Origin: Mycobacterium colombiense
GTDB lineage: Bacteria; Actinomycetota; Actinomycetes; Mycobacteriales; Mycobacteriaceae
Assembly (NCBI RefSeq): GCF_001672755.1
Contig: NZ_LZKI01000056.1
Span: forward strand, 1-64,000
Length of the DNA: 64,000 nt
Direction of reading: 5' to 3'
Both the position numbers and the translations under genes were made by a program. The notes below the pieces were generated by a model. The model saw only the letters and a list, made by a program, of their open reading frames with translations, was not told where the DNA came from and searched no databases. Position 1 is the first letter of the stretch, and each line of letters opens with the position of its first letter. Positions 17,308-26,583 of this stretch are shown piece by piece.

Positions 17308-18474
17308 GTGACCATTGGCCTGGGCATGCCGCCGACTCCGGCGCCCACGCTCGCTCCCCGGCGTACCACGCGCCAACTGATGGTCCGCGACGTCGGGGTT
17401 GGCAGCGAGTATCCGATTTCGGTGCAGTCGATGTGCACCACCAAGACGCATGACGTCAACACGACGCTGCAGCAGATCGCCGAGCTGACCGCAGCCGGCT
17501 GCGACATCGTCCGGGTGGCCTGCCCGCGTCAGGAGGACGCCGACGCGCTGGCCGAGATCGCCCGGCACAGCCAGATCCCGGTCATCGCCGACATCCACTT
17601 CCAGCCCAAGTACATCTTCGCCGCCATCGACGCGGGGTGCGCCGCGGTGCGGGTAAACCCCGGCAACATCAAGGAATTCGACGGCCGGGTCGGCGAGGTC
17701 GCCAAAGCGGCCGCAGCGGCGGACATCCCGATCCGCATCGGCGTCAACGCCGGCTCGCTGGACAAGCGGTTCATGGAGAAGTACGGCAAGGCCACCCCCG
17801 AGGCGCTGGTCGAGTCCGCGCTGTGGGAGGCCTCGCTGTTCGAGGAGCACGGCTTCGGCAACATCAAGATCAGCGTCAAGCACAACGACCCGGTGGTGAT
17901 GGTCGCCGCCTACGAACAGCTGGCCGCGCAGTGCGATTACCCACTGCATCTCGGGGTCACCGAGGCCGGTCCGGCCTTCCAGGGCACCATCAAGTCCGCG
18001 GTCGCCTTCGGCGCGCTGCTGTCGCGCGGCATCGGCGACACCATCCGGGTGTCGCTGTCGGCGCCGCCGGTCGAGGAAGTCAAGGTCGGCATCCAGATCC
18101 TCGAGTCGCTGAACCTGCGGCCGCGCGGGCTGGAGATCGTGTCGTGCCCGTCGTGCGGTCGCGCCCAGGTCGACGTGTACACGTTGGCCAACGCGGTGAC
18201 CGCCGGCCTGGACGGTCTGGACGTGCCGCTGCGCGTCGCCGTGATGGGGTGCGTCGTCAACGGTCCGGGGGAGGCCCGCGAGGCCGACCTCGGTGTCGCG
18301 TCGGGAAATGGCAAGGGCCAGATCTTCGTTCGCGGCGAAGTCATCAAGACCGTGCCCGAAGCGCAGATTGTCGAAACGTTGATCGAAGAGGCAATGCGGA
18401 TCGCCTCGGAGATGAACAGTGGTAACGGGCCGGAAACAACATCCAGCGGTTCACCTGTTGTCACCGTAAGCTGA
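17308..18474 (+). CDS. ispG: 4-hydroxy-3-methylbut-2-enyl diphosphate synthase (GcpE)
   Basis: [4Fe-4S] enzyme (388 aa) of the MEP pathway, reducing MEcPP to HMBPP. The TIM-barrel half shows [20 protein letters not shown] and [18 protein letters not shown]. The C-terminal cluster domain has the three Cys ligands in [13 protein letters not shown] and [15 protein letters not shown]. Start GTG 17308, with GAAGGA upstream, 22 nt after rip1. The dxr-rip1-ispG order is conserved in mycobacteria. Confidence 0.96.
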   Translation: MTIGLGMPPTPAPTLAPRRTTRQLMVRDVGVGSEYPISVQSMCTTKTHDVNTTLQQIAELTAAGCDIVRVACPRQEDADALAEIARHSQIPVIADIHFQPKYIFAAIDAGCAAVRVNPGNIKEFDGRVGEVAKAAAAADIPIRIGVNAGSLDKRFMEKYGKATPEALVESALWEASLFEEHGFGNIKISVKHNDPVVMVAAYEQLAAQCDYPLHLGVTEAGPAFQGTIKSAVAFGALLSRGIGDTIRVSLSAPPVEEVKVGIQILESLNLRPRGLEIVSCPSCGRAQVDVYTLANAVTAGLDGLDVPLRVAVMGCVVNGPGEAREADLGVASGNGKGQIFVRGEVIKTVPEAQIVETLIEEAMRIASEMNSGNGPETTSSGSPVVTVS

Positions 18475-18522
18475 TAAACGCCAGCGCCGGTCTAAGAGTT
18501 CGCACCACAGAGAGTTCGCCAT

Positions 18523-19377
18523 ATGTCGGCTCCGCCCCTGTTCCGCCTTGTCGGTGAGCGACGGGTGTCCGTGGTGCGTGACGCGGCCGCGGTCTGGCGG
18601 GTGCTCGACGGCGATCCCGTCGCGTCCTGCATGGTCGCCGCCCGCGTGGCCGACCACGGCATCGACCCCAATTCGATCGGCGGCGAACTGTGGACGCTGC
18701 GCGGTGCCGACGAATCGCTGTGCTTCGCCGGCGCCAACCTGATCCCGCTGCGCGGCGCGCCGGCCGACCTGAGCGCGTTCGCCGACGAGGCCATGCGCGG
18801 AACGCGGCGCTGCTCTTCGCTGGTCGGCAGGGCCGATTTGGTGATGCCGATGTGGGAGCGGCTCGAGGCGGCCTGGGGCCCGGCCCGTGACGTGCGCGAC
18901 CACCAGCCGCTGCTGGCGTTGTCCACCCACCCCAGCTGCGAGCTGGACCCCGGTGTGCGGCAGGTGCGGCCCGAGGAGCTGGACGCCTACCTGGTGGCCG
19001 CCGTCGACATGTTCATCGGCGAAGTGGGCGTCGACCCGCGGCTCGGCGACGGCGGCCGAGGCTACCGGCGGCGGGTGGCCAGCCTGATCACGGCCGGGCG
19101 GGCCTGGGCGCGGTTCGAGCACGGCCAGGTCGTCTTCAAGGCCGAGGTGGGCTCGCAGTCCCCGGGGGTGGGCCAGATCCAGGGGGTGTGGGTGCACCCG
19201 GAGTGGCGCGGGCTGGGCCTGGGCACCGCCGGCACCGCGACGGTCGCCGCGGTGATCGTCGGCACCGGGCGCACCGCCAGCCTCTACGTCAACGACTTCA
19301 ACACGGTGGCCCGCGCCGCTTACGCCCGAGTGGGGTTCACCGAGATCGGCACCTTCGCGACGGTGCTGCTCGACTAG
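18523..19377 (+). CDS. GNAT-family acetyltransferase (Rv2867c-like)
   Basis: N-acetyltransferase (284 aa) with a DUF4081-type N-terminal half and a C-terminal GNAT fold. The acetyl-CoA loop is VWVHPEWRGLGLGTAGTATV near residue 225, followed by LYVNDFNTVARAAYARVGF. The substrate is unknown. It equals Rv2867c in position, 48 nt after ispG. A long GC-rich inverted repeat at 19402-19427 follows the stop. Confidence 0.85.
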   Translation: MSAPPLFRLVGERRVSVVRDAAAVWRVLDGDPVASCMVAARVADHGIDPNSIGGELWTLRGADESLCFAGANLIPLRGAPADLSAFADEAMRGTRRCSSLVGRADLVMPMWERLEAAWGPARDVRDHQPLLALSTHPSCELDPGVRQVRPEELDAYLVAAVDMFIGEVGVDPRLGDGGRGYRRRVASLITAGRAWARFEHGQVVFKAEVGSQSPGVGQIQGVWVHPEWRGLGLGTAGTATVAAVIVGTGRTASLYVNDFNTVARAAYARVGFTEIGTFATVLLD

Positions 19378-19401
19378 CGGCCGCGGCCTGCCTCCGCCCG
19401 G

Positions 19402-19427
19402 CCAGCGCCCGGCTGGCCGGGCGCTGG
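19402..19427 (+). terminator. 26-bp palindrome after the GNAT gene
   Basis: CCAGCGCCCGGC-TG-GCCGGGCGCTGG, 12-bp perfect arms, 25 nt after the stop. The right half (GGCTGGCCGGGCGCT) recurs about 30 nt later (19440-19455). Probable factor-independent terminator without U-tract. It occupies the position where M. tuberculosis has the relFG toxin-antitoxin genes. Confidence 0.55.
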
Positions 19428-19545
19428 GCTGTGGCTGCCCGGCTGGCCGGGCGCTCGAACTCGAGCGATCTCCTGCGTGACATAACGGTTGGGTCTCGGT
19501 GTGTCGGCGCCCCTGTTCAGGCCGCAGTTCTTAACATTTGCAACG

Positions 19546-21360
19546 ATGGCAACTAGAACCACAATGGCCTCATCCGCCTCAGGCTTGCTGCTGCTCGCGG
19601 TCATCGTCCTGTCCGGATGCACACCGCGGCCCGACGGGCCTGGCCCGGCGGCGGAGAAGTTCTTCCGCGCCCTGGCCATTGGCGACACCGCAACGGCCGC
19701 GCAACTCAGCGACAGCCCCAATGAGGCCCGCGAGGCGCTCAACGCGGCCTGGTCCGGCCTGCAGGCATCGCATCTTGACGCGCAGATCCTCAACGCCAAG
19801 TACGCCGAGGACAGCGGCACCGTCGGCTACCGCTTCACCTGGCACCTGCCCAAGAACCGGACCTGGACCTACGACGGCCAGCTGCGGATGGCGCGCGACG
19901 AGGGGCACTGGGCGGTGCGGTGGACCACCACCGCGCTGCACGCCAAGTTGGGCGAGCACCAGACCTTCGCGCTGCGGGCCGACCGGCCGCACCGCGCGTC
20001 GGTGAACGAACTCGGCGGCAGCGATGTGCTGGTGCCCGGCTACCTGTACCACTACACGCTGGACGCCACGCAGGCCGGACCGGCCCTGTTCGGCACGGCC
20101 CACGCGATCGTCGACGTGCTGCACCCCTTCAACGGGGCCCTCAACGACCCGCAGCTGCTCGCCGAGCAGGCCAGCTCGACGCCTCACCCGGTGGACCTGG
20201 GCGTGACGCTGCACCCCGACGACAACGACAAGGTGTCCCCGCTGGTCGGGCATCTGCCCGGCGTCGTGGTCACCCCCCAACCCGAAATGCTGCCCACCGA
20301 CCCGCATTTCGCGCCTGCGGCCATCGCCGCGGTGAAGAAGGCCGTAGTCGACCAACTCGACGGCCAGGCGGGCTGGCGGGTGGTGAGCGTCAACCAGAAC
20401 GGCGTCGAGGTCGAGGTGCTGCACGAGGTCGAAGGGTCGCCGGCGCCGTCGGTGTCGATCACTCTGGACCGGGTCGTGCAGAACGCCGCCCAGCGCGCTG
20501 TCGACAACAAGGGCGGCAAGGCGATGATCGTGGTGATCAAGCCGTCGACAGGGGAGATCCTGGCGATCGCGCAGAACGGCGGGGCCGACGCGGACGGTCT
20601 GCCCGCCACCAACGGCCTGTTCCCACCCGGGTCGACCTTCAAGATGATCACCGCCGGCGCGGCCGTCGACCGCGACATGGCCACGCCGAACTCGATGCTC
20701 GGCTGCCCGGGCCACCTCGACATCGGGCATCGCACCGTGCCCAACTACGGCGGCTTCGACCTCGGCGTCGTGTCGCTGTCGCGCGCGTTCGCCAGTTCGT
20801 GCAACACCACCTTCGCGGAGTTGAGCAGCCGGATGCCGCCGCGCGGCCTGACCCAGACGGCCGCGCAATACGGCATCGGCCTCGATTACACGGTGGACGG
20901 CGTCACCACCGTGACGGGGTCGGTGCCCCCGACGGTGGACCTGGCCGAACGCACGGAGGACGGTTTCGGCCAGGGCAAGGTGCTGGCCAGCCCGTTCGGC
21001 ATGGCCCTGGTGGCGGCGACGGTCGCCGCCGGCAAGACACCCGTGCCCCAACTGATCGTGGGGCGGCAGACGGCGGTCCAGGGGGACACGACGCCGATCA
21101 GCCCGAAGATGATCGATGCGCTGCGGCCGATGATGCGCCTGGTGGTGACCAACGGGACCGCCAAGGAGATCGCCGGCTGCGGCGAGATCTACGGGAAGAC
21201 CGGTGAGGCCGAATTCCCGGGCGGATCGCACTCCTGGTTCGCCGGGTACCGCGGCGACCTGGCCTTCGCCTCGCTGATCGTCGGAGGCGGCAGCTCCGAG
21301 TGGGCGGTGCGGATGACCAAGTTCATGTTCGAGGCGCTGCCGCCCAACTTCCTGGCCTAG
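19546..21360 (+). CDS. Penicillin-binding lipoprotein (class B-like PBP, Rv2864c-like)
   Basis: Transpeptidase-type lipoprotein (604 aa). Signal peptide with lipobox VIVLSGCTPRP near residue 24, an NTF2-like/MecR-type N-terminal domain (PAAEKFFRALAIGDTATAAQ), and a C-terminal penicillin-binding domain. The active site motifs are PPGSTFKMI (SxxK), SSCNTTF (SxN) and YGKTGEAEF (KTG). It corresponds to Rv2864c, thought to act in cell-wall cross-linking. ATG 19546 is chosen; upstream in-frame starts would put a long polar stretch before the signal peptide. Confidence 0.92.
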   Translation: MATRTTMASSASGLLLLAVIVLSGCTPRPDGPGPAAEKFFRALAIGDTATAAQLSDSPNEAREALNAAWSGLQASHLDAQILNAKYAEDSGTVGYRFTWHLPKNRTWTYDGQLRMARDEGHWAVRWTTTALHAKLGEHQTFALRADRPHRASVNELGGSDVLVPGYLYHYTLDATQAGPALFGTAHAIVDVLHPFNGALNDPQLLAEQASSTPHPVDLGVTLHPDDNDKVSPLVGHLPGVVVTPQPEMLPTDPHFAPAAIAAVKKAVVDQLDGQAGWRVVSVNQNGVEVEVLHEVEGSPAPSVSITLDRVVQNAAQRAVDNKGGKAMIVVIKPSTGEILAIAQNGGADADGLPATNGLFPPGSTFKMITAGAAVDRDMATPNSMLGCPGHLDIGHRTVPNYGGFDLGVVSLSRAFASSCNTTFAELSSRMPPRGLTQTAAQYGIGLDYTVDGVTTVTGSVPPTVDLAERTEDGFGQGKVLASPFGMALVAATVAAGKTPVPQLIVGRQTAVQGDTTPISPKMIDALRPMMRLVVTNGTAKEIAGCGEIYGKTGEAEFPGGSHSWFAGYRGDLAFASLIVGGGSSEWAVRMTKFMFEALPPNFLA

Positions 21361-21394
21361 CGCCCCGGGCCCGCATCAGCGGTAAATTGCGAAC

Positions 21395-21979
21395 ATGACC
21401 GATACCGGCGGCGACATGGTGGCCTTGCGGGTGTCCGACGCCGACCGCAACGGCACGATGCGGCGACTGCACAACGCCGTCGCGCTCGGGCTGATCGACA
21501 TCGACGAGTTCGAGCAGCGCTCGTCGCAGGTGTCCTACGCGCGCACCCGCGGCGAGCTGGACGGGGTGGTCGGCGACCTGCCGGGACCGGGCGCCATCGT
21601 CACCTCCGCGGCCGACCGGGTGGAACTGCGCGGCTGGGCGGGTTCGCTGAAGCGCCACGGCGAGTGGACGGTGCCCACCCGCCTGGCCCTGGTCCGCCGC
21701 CTGGGCTCGGTGGAACTCGACCTCACCAAGGCGCGGTTCGCGGGCCCGGTGGTGGTCATCGAACTCGACATGAGACTCGGATCGGTGGAGATTCGATTGC
21801 CCGACGGGGCCAGCGCGTCGATCGACGACGTCGAGGTCTATGTGGGCAGCGCCAGCGACCGGCGCAAAGACCCGCCGGGTGAGGGCAGGCCGCACGTGGT
21901 GCTGACCGGCCGGGTGGTGGGCGGCTCGGTCAACATCCGGGGACCGCGCCGGGCGCTGTTGCGCCGCCCTCGGCCCTGA
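21395..21979 (+). CDS. DUF1707 protein with LiaF-like C-terminal region (Rv2862c-like)
   Basis: Cytosolic 194-aa protein. The N-terminal DUF1707 (LRVSDADRNGTMRRLHNAVA ... IDEFEQRSSQVSYARTRGEL) is followed by a beta-rich repeat (LGSVELDLTKARF, LGSVEIRLPDGAS, GSVNIRGPR) like the C-terminus of LiaF/cell-wall-active-antibiotic response proteins. Function unknown, possibly envelope-stress related. It matches Rv2862c. The vapBC23 genes that flank it in M. tuberculosis are absent here. A hairpin (22012-22041) follows. Confidence 0.82.
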   Translation: MTDTGGDMVALRVSDADRNGTMRRLHNAVALGLIDIDEFEQRSSQVSYARTRGELDGVVGDLPGPGAIVTSAADRVELRGWAGSLKRHGEWTVPTRLALVRRLGSVELDLTKARFAGPVVVIELDMRLGSVEIRLPDGASASIDDVEVYVGSASDRRKDPPGEGRPHVVLTGRVVGGSVNIRGPRRALLRRPRP

Positions 21980-22011
21980 TCGCTTGGCCGCCCTTCGGTG
22001 AGTGTGCGATG

Positions 22012-22041
22012 AGGGCGGGCAAACTCGCGAATTCCCGCCCT
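22012..22041 (+). terminator. Hairpin after the DUF1707 gene
   Basis: AGGGCGGG (22012-22019) and CCCGCCCT (22034-22041) form an 8-bp stem with a 14-nt loop, 32 nt past the stop codon and before the mapB promoter region. Confidence 0.45.
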
Positions 22042-22116
22042 ACAGACACAATCAGCGCCACTGACGCACATTCGACGCCCAGTCGGGCCGCGCCGGACCG
22101 CGGTTAAGCTGGTCGC

Positions 22117-22974
22117 ATGCCTGCTCGCACCGCGCTTTCCCCCGGAGAGTTGTCCCCGACTCTGCCGGTGCCTGGCCGCATCCCGCGGCCCGAATACGTC
22201 GGCAAGTCCACGGCCCAAGAGGGCAGCGAACCATGGGTGCAGACACCCGAGGTGATCGAGAAGATGCGCGTCGCCGGCCAGATCGCGGCCGCCGCGCTGG
22301 TGGAGGCGGGCAAGGCCGTCGCACCCGGGGTGACCACCGACGAACTGGACCGCGTCGCCCACGAGTACATGGTCGACCACGGCGCCTACCCCTCCACGCT
22401 GGGTTACAAGGGCTACCCGAAGTCGTGCTGCACGTCGCTCAACGAGGTCATCTGCCACGGGATCCCCGACTCGACCGTGATCGAGGACGGTGACATCGTC
22501 AACATCGATGTCACCGCCTACATCGACGGTGTGCACGGCGACACCAACGCGACCTTCCTGGCCGGCGACGTCTCCGAGGAACACCGGCTGCTGGTGGAGC
22601 GCACCCGGGAGGCGACGATGCGCGCCATCAACGCCGTCAAGCCCGGGCGTGCCCTCTCGGTCGTCGGCCGCGTCATCGAGTCGTACGCAAACCGGTTCGG
22701 CTACAACGTCGTTCGCGACTTCACCGGGCACGGCATCGGCACCACGTTCCACAACGGCCTGGTCGTCCTGCACTATGATCAGCCGTCGGTGTCCACCGTC
22801 ATGCAACCGGGTATGACGTTCACCATCGAACCGATGATCAACCTCGGCGCCCTGGACTACGAGATCTGGGACGACGGCTGGACCGTGGTCACCCGCGACC
22901 GCAAGTGGACCGCGCAGTTCGAGCACACCCTGCTGGTGACCGACACCGGCGTCGAAATCCTCACCCTGCCATGA
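22117..22974 (+). CDS. mapB: Type I methionine aminopeptidase
   Basis: Removes N-terminal Met from nascent proteins (285 aa). The five metal ligands are in the expected blocks: [19 protein letters not shown] (two Asp), [11 protein letters not shown] (His), FTIEPMI (Glu) and QFEHTLLVT (Glu). The ~40-residue N-terminal extension with a PxxP-type stretch ([15 protein letters not shown]) is characteristic of the type 1c mycobacterial enzyme MapB (Rv2861c). It is separated by only 10 nt from cobQ downstream, so the two are probably co-transcribed. Confidence 0.95.
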   Translation: MPARTALSPGELSPTLPVPGRIPRPEYVGKSTAQEGSEPWVQTPEVIEKMRVAGQIAAAALVEAGKAVAPGVTTDELDRVAHEYMVDHGAYPSTLGYKGYPKSCCTSLNEVICHGIPDSTVIEDGDIVNIDVTAYIDGVHGDTNATFLAGDVSEEHRLLVERTREATMRAINAVKPGRALSVVGRVIESYANRFGYNVVRDFTGHGIGTTFHNGLVVLHYDQPSVSTVMQPGMTFTIEPMINLGALDYEIWDDGWTVVTRDRKWTAQFEHTLLVTDTGVEILTLP

Positions 22975-22984
22975 CGTTTGCCGG

Positions 22985-24487
22985 ATGACCGGAGCGCTGC
23001 TGGTGGCCGGCACCAGCTCCGACGCCGGGAAATCGGTGGTGGTGGCCGGCCTGTGCCGGTTGTTGGCCCGCCGCGGGGTGCGGGTCGCCCCGTTCAAGGC
23101 GCAGAACATGTCCAACAACTCCGTGGTGACCGTCGAGGGTGGCGAGATCGGCCGCGCCCAGGCGATCCAGGCGCGCGCGGCGGGGCTGGAACCCAGCGTG
23201 CGGTTCAACCCGATCCTGCTCAAGCCGGGCAGCGACCGCACCTCCCAGCTGGTGATCAAGGGTCGGGTCGCCGACTCTGTCAGCGCCAAAAGCTATGTGC
23301 GGCATCGTGATCGGCTGGCCTCCGTCGTCCTCGACGAATTGACCTGCCTGCGTGACGATTTCGATGTGGTGATCTGCGAGGGGGCCGGCTCGCCGGCTGA
23401 GATCAACCTGCGCGCCACCGATCTGGCCAACATGGGGCTGGCCCGGGCCGCGCAGTTGCCGGTGCTGCTGGTCGGGGACATCGACCGCGGCGGTCTGCTG
23501 GCGCATCTGTTCGGGACTGTCGCGGTGCTCGAACCCGACGACCAGGCACTGATCGCCGGCTTCATCGTCAACAAATTCCGCGGCGACCCCGCGCTGCTCG
23601 AGCCCGGGTTGCGTCAGCTGCACGACATGACGGGCCGCCCGACCTATGGCGTGCTGCCATACGCCGACGAGCTGTGGCTGGACGCCGAGGACTCGCTGTC
23701 GGTGGTCGCGCACCGCGTCGTCGGCACGCCCGCACCTCCGCGCGGGCAGGACTGGCTGCGGGTGGCCGCGATCCGGCTGCCACGGATCTCCAACTCCACC
23801 GACGTCGAGGCGCTGGCGTGCGAGCCGGGCGTGCTGGTGCGCTGGGTCACCGACCCCGCCGACATCACCGACACCGACCTGATCGTCATCCCCGGCAGCA
23901 AAGCCACTGTCTCCGACCTGTCTTGGCTGCGCGATCGCGGCCTGGCCGACGCGATCACCGCGCACGCCGGCGCCGGCAAGCCGGTGCTGGGGATCTGCGG
24001 GGGATTTCAAATGCTGTGCAGTCGCCTAGACGATCCGGTGGAATCCGGGACCGCGGGCGTGCCCGGCCTGGGTCTGCTCGACGCCGACATCGTCTTCGAT
24101 CCCGAGAAGACCCTGCGCCGTTGGCAGCGGCCCCTCGTCGGGTACGAGATCCATCATGGACGGGTCGCCCGCTGTGCCGAGCGGGGTTGGTTCACGGCCG
24201 ATGCGGACCAGCGTCCGCAGGGTGTGATGCGCGGCGCGGTCTTCGGAACCCACTGGCACGGCCTGCTCGACAACGACGATTTCCGGCGCGGGTGGCTGCG
24301 CCGGGTCGCCGATGCGGCCGGGCGCGGCGGTTTCGTGGTCGGCGACGTCAACGTCGCCGCGCGCCGCGATGCCCAGCTCGATCTCGCCGCCGACCTGCTG
24401 GCGTCTCATCTCGACATCGAGGGTGTTCTCAGGCTGCTTGATGGTCCGCCGCGGCGACCGGTCCTCTCAAGTCGCTTGTCGCCGTAG
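22985..24487 (+). CDS. cobQ: Cobyric acid synthase
   Basis: Glutamine-dependent amidotransferase (500 aa) that amidates four carboxyls of adenosylcobyrinate a,c-diamide. The N-terminal P-loop-like domain has [20 protein letters not shown] and [14 protein letters not shown]. The glutaminase domain holds the catalytic Cys in [11 protein letters not shown] and the catalytic His in [14 protein letters not shown]. In M. tuberculosis cobQ1 is elsewhere (Rv0255c), so its place between mapB and glnA4 differs. Other B12 genes lie at 54907-60046. Confidence 0.93.
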   Translation: MTGALLVAGTSSDAGKSVVVAGLCRLLARRGVRVAPFKAQNMSNNSVVTVEGGEIGRAQAIQARAAGLEPSVRFNPILLKPGSDRTSQLVIKGRVADSVSAKSYVRHRDRLASVVLDELTCLRDDFDVVICEGAGSPAEINLRATDLANMGLARAAQLPVLLVGDIDRGGLLAHLFGTVAVLEPDDQALIAGFIVNKFRGDPALLEPGLRQLHDMTGRPTYGVLPYADELWLDAEDSLSVVAHRVVGTPAPPRGQDWLRVAAIRLPRISNSTDVEALACEPGVLVRWVTDPADITDTDLIVIPGSKATVSDLSWLRDRGLADAITAHAGAGKPVLGICGGFQMLCSRLDDPVESGTAGVPGLGLLDADIVFDPEKTLRRWQRPLVGYEIHHGRVARCAERGWFTADADQRPQGVMRGAVFGTHWHGLLDNDDFRRGWLRRVADAAGRGGFVVGDVNVAARRDAQLDLAADLLASHLDIEGVLRLLDGPPRRPVLSSRLSP

Positions 24488-24521
24488 GGCATTCGGTGCA
24501 CGAGCGGTATGAACGCTGCCG

Positions 24522-24549
24522 TTGACGCTATAGTAAAAATACCTAATTT
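24522..24549 (+). promoter_or_regulatory. Candidate SigA-type promoter in an AT-rich patch
   Basis: TTGACG (24522-24527), a 16-nt AT-rich spacer and TAATTT (24544-24549), about 60 nt before the next start codon. This is the most AT-rich short stretch nearby. Confidence 0.45.
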
Positions 24550-24607
24550 GCGTACCAGATGCCCAGAATCGTCGCGCTCGCATGCCGCTTGGCTGTAGCG
24601 TGCTTGG

Positions 24608-25168
24608 GTGTCCTCGATGATGACCACTCTGGACGGGTTCCCCGTCCCGGTGGTTGTGGGCGGTCCGGAGAACGGCGTCGTCGTCGTCATACTGGGCGAC
24701 GAGGATCGCGCCCCGGCCGCCTACGACGCTGTCTGCGAGCGGCTGCACACCGCGTCGCTTCGGACGGTCGTGGTCGGCTTCGATCCGCGCCTGACCCCCA
24801 AGTCGATGATCGGCATCCTCGACGCGCTGGGCATCGGGTGGGCCGTGGTGATGGGCGACCGCGCCGGCGGCGAACTCGCCTGGGAGCTGACCGCCACCAA
24901 GCTGGGCCGGTTCGTCGGGCTGGTGGTGATCGACCGCGGCCACCCGCGGGCCAGCAACTACGAGGGCGCCATCACCGACGGACACTGCCCGCCGGTCGAG
25001 ATCGGCACCACCGTGTTGGTCAGCTCGCCGGCCGCCCGGGCGGTGGCCGAGGCCAGCCAGCGCTTCGTCTACGCCGATTACCGGGTGGTGCACCTGGGAC
25101 GGCGCACCGTGCAGGAGTCGACGGCCCAGCTGGCCGCCGAGATCATTTTGCGCACCAGCACCTGGTAG
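24608..25168 (+). CDS. Alpha/beta-hydrolase-like hypothetical protein
   Basis: A 186-aa protein resembling the first half of an alpha/beta hydrolase (VVGGPENGVVVVILGDEDRA, then GIGWAVVMGDRAGGELAWEL in place of the nucleophile elbow). The elbow reads GDRAGG, with Asp where the catalytic Ser normally stands, so hydrolase activity is doubtful or uses Asp. I do not recognise a specific function. Starts at GTG 24608, ATG 24617 or ATG 24620 are all possible. It lies 20 nt before glnA4. Confidence 0.6.
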   Translation: MSSMMTTLDGFPVPVVVGGPENGVVVVILGDEDRAPAAYDAVCERLHTASLRTVVVGFDPRLTPKSMIGILDALGIGWAVVMGDRAGGELAWELTATKLGRFVGLVVIDRGHPRASNYEGAITDGHCPPVEIGTTVLVSSPAARAVAEASQRFVYADYRVVHLGRRTVQESTAQLAAEIILRTSTW

Positions 25169-25188
25169 CGCCTGGTTGACTGACGGTC

Positions 25189-26583
25189 ATGGCCAGTGAA
25201 GAAAGTGCTGTGACCGATCCGAACGCGGCGATGTTGTCGCTGTCCGCGCTCGAACGACTCGTGGGCACCGGCGAGGTGGACACCGTCATCGTCGCGTTCG
25301 CCGACATGCAGGGCCGGCTGGTCGGGAAGCGGATCGACGCGCGGCTGTTCGTCGACCAGGTGGCCGCCCACGGCGCCGAGTGCTGTGGTTATCTGCTCGC
25401 CGTCGATGTCGACATGAACACCGTGGGCGGGTACGCGATGTCGAGCTGGGACACCGGGTACGGCGACACGGTGGCCAGGCCCGACCTGTCCACCCTGCGG
25501 CGCATTCCCTGGCTGCCCGGCACGGCGTTGGCGATCGCCGACGTGGGCTGGGCCGACGGCAGCCCGGTGGCCGTGTCGCCACGGGCGATCCTGCGCCGCC
25601 AGCTGGACCGGCTGGCCGACCGGGGCCTGGCCGCCGACGTAGCGACTGAGCTGGAATTCATCGTGTTCGACGAGCCCTACCGCCAGGCCTGGGCCAACGG
25701 GTACCGCGGGCTGACCCCGGCCAGCGACTACAACATCGACTACGCGATCTCGGCGTCGTCGCGCATGGAGCCGCTGCTGCGCGACATTCGTCGGGGAATG
25801 GTCGGCGCCGGCCTGCGATTCGAGGCCGTCAAGGGCGAATGCAACAGGGGGCAGCAGGAAATCGGCTTCCGGTACGCCGACGCGCTGGTCACCTGCGACA
25901 ACCACGTCATCTACAAGAACGGCGCCAAGGAAATCGCCGACCAGCACGGCAAGAGCCTGACGTTCATGGCCAAATACGATGAGCGAGAAGGGAACAGCTG
26001 TCACGTTCACCTCTCGCTGCGCGATCCGCAGGGCGGCGCGGTGTTCGCCGACCCCAGCCGCCCGCACGGCATGTCGTCGGCGTTCTGCGGTTTCTTGGCC
26101 GGTCTGCTGGCCACCCTGCGCGACCTCACACTCTTCTATGCGCCGAACATCAACTCCTACAAGCGATTCGCCGACGGCAGCTTCGCGCCCACCGCGCTGG
26201 CGTGGGGATTGGACAACCGCACCTGCGCGCTGCGGGTGGTCGGCCACGGGCCCAACACCCGGGTCGAGTGCCGGGTCCCCGGCGGCGACGTCAACCCCTA
26301 CCTGGCGGTGGCGGCGATGGTCGCCGGCGGGCTGTACGGTATCGAACGGGGCCTCGAGCTACCGGAGCCCTGCGCGGGAAACGCCTACCAGGCTCCCGGC
26401 GTCGAGCGGTTGCCCGTCACGCTGGCCGAGGCGGCCTCGGTGTTCGAGCACTCGACGCTCGCGCGGGACGTGTTCGGCGACGACGTGGTCGCCCACTATC
26501 TGAACTACGCCCGGGTGGAGCTGGCGGCGTTCAACGCGGCGGTCACCGACTGGGAGAGGATGCGTGGGTTTGAACGCCTTTAG
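25189..26583 (+). CDS. glnA4: Glutamine-synthetase-like ligase GlnA4
   Basis: GS-fold enzyme (464 aa). Catalytic blocks: ATELEFIVFD, EAVKGECNRGQQEIGFRYAD, NGAKEIADQHGKSLTFMAKY, NSYKRFADGSFAPTALAWGL and the substrate-binding NRTCALRVVG. It aligns throughout with Rv2860c (GlnA4). Actinobacterial GlnA3/GlnA4 proteins glutamylate polyamines or ethanolamine rather than ammonia. The linked amidohydrolase, aldehyde dehydrogenase and SDR support gamma-glutamyl-amine catabolism here. The end overlaps the next gene by 20 nt. Confidence 0.88.
   Translation: MASEESAVTDPNAAMLSLSALERLVGTGEVDTVIVAFADMQGRLVGKRIDARLFVDQVAAHGAECCGYLLAVDVDMNTVGGYAMSSWDTGYGDTVARPDLSTLRRIPWLPGTALAIADVGWADGSPVAVSPRAILRRQLDRLADRGLAADVATELEFIVFDEPYRQAWANGYRGLTPASDYNIDYAISASSRMEPLLRDIRRGMVGAGLRFEAVKGECNRGQQEIGFRYADALVTCDNHVIYKNGAKEIADQHGKSLTFMAKYDEREGNSCHVHLSLRDPQGGAVFADPSRPHGMSSAFCGFLAGLLATLRDLTLFYAPNINSYKRFADGSFAPTALAWGLDNRTCALRVVGHGPNTRVECRVPGGDVNPYLAVAAMVAGGLYGIERGLELPEPCAGNAYQAPGVERLPVTLAEAASVFEHSTLARDVFGDDVVAHYLNYARVELAAFNAAVTDWERMRGFERL

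Noticed and set aside
15930..17507. 525-aa minus-strand frame opposite rip1
   Set aside because: Asp/Gly/His-rich shadow; rip1 has HExxH and PDZ motifs.
19579..21231. 550-aa minus-strand frame opposite the penicillin-binding lipoprotein
   Set aside because: GC-driven shadow; the plus-strand protein has a lipobox, SxxK, SxN and KTG.
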